The notes beneath the pieces were generated by a model that saw only the letters and a list, made by a program, of their open reading frames with translations, was not told the DNA's origin and searched no databases. A stretch of 64,000 nt of DNA from Myroides pelagicus (GTDB lineage Bacteria; Bacteroidota; Bacteroidia; Flavobacteriales; Flavobacteriaceae), in NCBI RefSeq assembly GCF_009711055.1, contig NZ_WMJY01000004.1, forward strand, positions 1 to 64,000, in the 5' to 3' direction. Positions 61,697-64,000 of this stretch are shown here, one piece after another. A program made the position numbers and the translations under genes. The number at the start of each line of letters is the position of its first letter. The first letter of the stretch is position 1.

Positions 61697-62392
61697 ATGT
61701 TAATTTCAGTATTTATAGGAAGATTAGTTCTTGCATTTGTTTTAGGAGCTTTGATAGGAGTAGAAAGACAAGCAAGACAAAAAAGTGCGGGCTTGCGTAC
61801 AAACACGCTAGTAAGCATAGGAGCAGCAGGCTTTGTATTAATGGCACATACGATAGGAGATGATGCTGTAGGACGGGTAGCTTCTTACGTTGTGAGTGGT
61901 ATTGGTTTCTTAGGAGCAGGAGTCATCATGAAAGATGGTTTTAGTATTCGTGGCTTGAATACTGCTGCAACGATTTGGTGCTCGGCTTCAGTTGGATCAA
62001 TGTGTGCAGTAGGGATGTGGAAGGAAGCTCTTGTCATGACGTTTTTGATTGTAGGGGCACATGTTTTACTTCGCCCAATTAGCGCTATCATTAATAAATT
62101 ATCTTTTGCCACTGAGACTGATTCAGCTGAGGTTGTATATGAAGTTGTTATAGGATGTAAAGAAGAGATCGAAAACGATTTACGTGTGATGGTCTTAGGG
62201 CAATTAAAATCAGATAGCGAATTGCAATTGCGTTCACTTAAAAGTTCAGATAATGGTAACCCAGCTTTTTCTTATCTAAGATTTGAAATGTATTGTATTG
62301 GGAGGAAAGATGAAATTTTAGAAAGAATCACTAAGAAGCTTTCTTTAGAGCGTGGTGTTTCGGAAGTCTCTTGGGAGTTAAATACTTATTAA
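61697..62392 (+). CDS. MgtC/SapB family membrane protein
   Basis: Membrane protein of 231 aa with four or five hydrophobic segments in the first 140 residues and a soluble C-terminal ACT-like domain (about 145-231). Family motifs GALIGVERQ, GLRTNTLVSIGAA and GIGFLGAGVIMKDGFSIRGLNTAATIW are intact. MgtC proteins respond to low magnesium or other envelope stress, and in Salmonella act on the ATP synthase. The promoter carries the 11-bp array, which suggests control by the neighbouring two-component system. Confidence 0.92.
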   Translation: MLISVFIGRLVLAFVLGALIGVERQARQKSAGLRTNTLVSIGAAGFVLMAHTIGDDAVGRVASYVVSGIGFLGAGVIMKDGFSIRGLNTAATIWCSASVGSMCAVGMWKEALVMTFLIVGAHVLLRPISAIINKLSFATETDSAEVVYEVVIGCKEEIENDLRVMVLGQLKSDSELQLRSLKSSDNGNPAFSYLRFEMYCIGRKDEILERITKKLSLERGVSEVSWELNTY

Positions 62393-62651
62393 TTAATCAA
62401 TTATTTTTTAACATATTGCTAAACTAGCATAGTTATTGCGCTAACAATAGTAGATATGAAAAAAATGCGGATATAGGCTATGTATATTGAGCTATAGAAG
62501 ATAAAAAGCAAGGGAATTGTGATTAGTATTAAATTGTCAGTAGCTAGAATAGGTGGCTTGTTTGCGATAATTAACAGAATAAGCTGTAAATTTATTGTTA
62601 AATACAGCTATATAAATAGAATTAAAGTAGAATTTTAAAATAACAAACATA

Positions 62652-63767
62652 ATGGCTAAAAAAATACAACTAGCAAGTGTTTTAGGATTGAGTTTCTTAT
62701 TGAGCTTTTGTGCAGATAAAAGTGAACAGAGTAATGATACAGCTCAGTATGTGGTGGAAAATAAAGTGATTTCACTAACTGAAAATTCAAATTTAAAGAG
62801 CAGAATAAAGACAATTCAAGTCAGTGAGGAAGACTTTACGTTTGATTTATTGACTGCAGGAGTAGTAAAAGCTATTCCAAACCATTATGCGGAGATTGCT
62901 TCTCCATTTTCTGGTAGAATCGTCAAATCACATGTGAAATTAGGACAAAAGGTAAGTGTCAATACACCTTTGTTTGAAGTTTCTTCCCCTGATTATTTTG
63001 AAGCACAGAAAGATTATTTTGACTCGAAACAAGAGTTCAAGCAAGCATTATTGAACTTAAAGCGACAAGCAGATTTATTAGAAAATGGTGTAGGAGTTCG
63101 TCAGGAATTTGAAGAAGCTGAGACTGAAAATTCGATAGCAAAGGCTGCTTTTGACAATGCTTCAGCAGCTATACGTATTTATAATGTTGAGCCATCTGGT
63201 CTTGTTTTAGGACAGCCGTTGATTGTTCGTTCGCCAATCTCTGGTGAAATCCTTGAAAATAATGTAGTTATTGGACAGTATATCAATGACGACTCAGAGC
63301 CCGTGATTAAAATCGCTTCGCTGAATAAGATATGGATTGTTGGAAAAGTAAAAGAAAAAGACATTCAGCATTTGTCAAAGATGGATAAGGTGCAAGTAGA
63401 GTTATCTGCTTATCCTAATCAGCCTTTTGAAGGAAAGATATTTCATATTAATGAAATTGTTGATGAAGACACGAGAAGTATAGATGTATTAATCGAAGTG
63501 AACAATGAACAACGTATATTAAAACCAGGTATGTATGTGAGTGTACGCTTTATTGATCAGCCAGAAAAAGTGATTCTAGTTCCCTCACGTGCTATTTTAC
63601 AAGGAGAAGATGACTCTTATGTTTTTGTAGAAGTAGCGGAGAATAGCTATATCCGAAAAAATGTAAAAATTGGAGGAGTGTCTGGAGATAAAACAGTGAT
63701 TTTATCAGGAATAGAAAAGGGAGATCGCGTAGTTAATGAAGGAGGAATATACTTACCACAACTTTAA
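62652..63767 (+). CDS. RND efflux periplasmic adaptor lipoprotein (CusB/CzcB type)
   Basis: Membrane-fusion protein of 371 aa with lipobox LLSFC (Cys20). Lipoyl/barrel-sandwich halves flank a coiled-coil hairpin (about 118-170). Motifs include AEIASPFSGRIVKSHVKLGQKV, SPISGEILENNVVIGQY and LKPGMYVSVRF. It connects an inner membrane RND pump to an outer membrane channel. It starts the operon with the RND pump gene at 63789. The length and domain layout fit the heavy-metal/CzcB group, but the substrate is not proven. Confidence 0.9.
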   Translation: MAKKIQLASVLGLSFLLSFCADKSEQSNDTAQYVVENKVISLTENSNLKSRIKTIQVSEEDFTFDLLTAGVVKAIPNHYAEIASPFSGRIVKSHVKLGQKVSVNTPLFEVSSPDYFEAQKDYFDSKQEFKQALLNLKRQADLLENGVGVRQEFEEAETENSIAKAAFDNASAAIRIYNVEPSGLVLGQPLIVRSPISGEILENNVVIGQYINDDSEPVIKIASLNKIWIVGKVKEKDIQHLSKMDKVQVELSAYPNQPFEGKIFHINEIVDEDTRSIDVLIEVNNEQRILKPGMYVSVRFIDQPEKVILVPSRAILQGEDDSYVFVEVAENSYIRKNVKIGGVSGDKTVILSGIEKGDRVVNEGGIYLPQL

Positions 63768-63788
63768 TAATTACAAAACACGGGAGAG

Positions 63789-64000
63789 ATGAAGAAAAAT
63801 ATTATAGATACGGCTATTCATAAGAGATGGCTAGTTTCGGCTTTATTTGTACTGTTATGTGTATTTGGATACTACTCATGGAAGCAGTTATCTATTGAAG
63901 CATATCCAGATATTGCAGATACGACCTCTCAGGTAGTAACACAAGTACCTGGACTAGCAGCAGAGGAAATAGAATTACAAATTACGATACCGGTAGAGCG
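63789..64000 (+). CDS. RND efflux pump, heavy-metal type (partial, runs off the window)
   Basis: Only the first 70 residues are present, starting MKKNIIDTAIHKRWLVSAL. The N-terminal membrane helix (about 13-30) is followed by EAYPDIADTTSQVVTQVPGLAAEEIE, characteristic of CusA/CzcA-type pumps, which usually have AYPDI or AFPDV here. It begins 21 bases after the adaptor stop. The rest of the gene, and any outer membrane channel, lie beyond position 64000. Confidence 0.88.
   Translation, partial: MKKNIIDTAIHKRWLVSALFVLLCVFGYYSWKQLSIEAYPDIADTTSQVVTQVPGLAAEEIELQITIPVE

Overview
The window is AT-rich chromosomal DNA from a member of the Bacteroidota, almost certainly the Flavobacteriaceae. Four things show this: the gliding/type IX secretion lipoproteins GldH and SprE; promoters of the TAnnTTTG type in front of many genes; an atp operon that ends at atpG, without atpD or atpC; and many lipoproteins and TonB-type outer membrane proteins. 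Protein character and small gene families suggest Myroides or a close relative, but that genus call is inference. Most of the window is housekeeping, with short accessory stretches between.

Layout. 1-9.2 kb: hflX, a repeat-bearing secreted protein, S1/P1 nuclease, acyl-CoA thioesterase, an HU/SPOR cell-division-type protein, a broken dprA, trpS, plsC and recA. 9.4-14.6 kb: def, then a tRNA U34 hydroxylation operon (trhO, trhP, ferredoxin, ArsC-like), then a broken RibD/DHFR-like gene. 15.2-20.9 kb: yicC-gmk-nadD, an iron alcohol dehydrogenase, gpsA and terC. 21-26.4 kb: a GH32-fold protein that has lost catalytic residues, a small conserved protein, and an ABC exporter pair. 26.6-35.6 kb: sprE, bactofilin, then atpZ/I-like genes and atpBEFHAG. 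35.7-42.6 kb: mtnN, a secreted endo/exonuclease, and a TonB receptor with a partner DUF5689 lipoprotein. 43-48.9 kb: ricT-gldH-pbp1A and a 3-oxoacid CoA-transferase. 49-58 kb: universal stress protein, epimerase, ENPP-type phosphodiesterase, a tandem duplicated cassette (PCMD lipoprotein plus beta-barrel), and a GNAT-nitrilase fusion. 58.2-64 kb: a tail-less SSB, an OmpR-type two-component system, MgtC, and the start of an RND efflux operon that runs off the end.

The most interesting non-routine signals are: (i) two structurally alike intergenic elements (about 10351-10437 and 42698-42778), each with a long outer stem and a second, interleaved helix that would form a pseudoknot; (ii) four TTCTAA half-sites at an exact 11-bp period just upstream of the mgtC promoter, the geometry expected for an OmpR/PhoB-type regulator, with such a regulator encoded next door; (iii) a TrhO protein carrying at its C-terminus the same domain that ends the neighbouring TrhP; (iv) a GH32-fold protein lacking both the nucleophile and the acid/base; (v) two genes (dprA and a DHFR-like gene) interrupted by in-frame TAG codons, dprA also by a frameshift; (vi) a long hairpin between atpE and atpF; (vii) paired TGCTAT/ATAGCA palindromes between recA and def. 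No tRNA, rRNA, CRISPR array or intact insertion sequence was seen.
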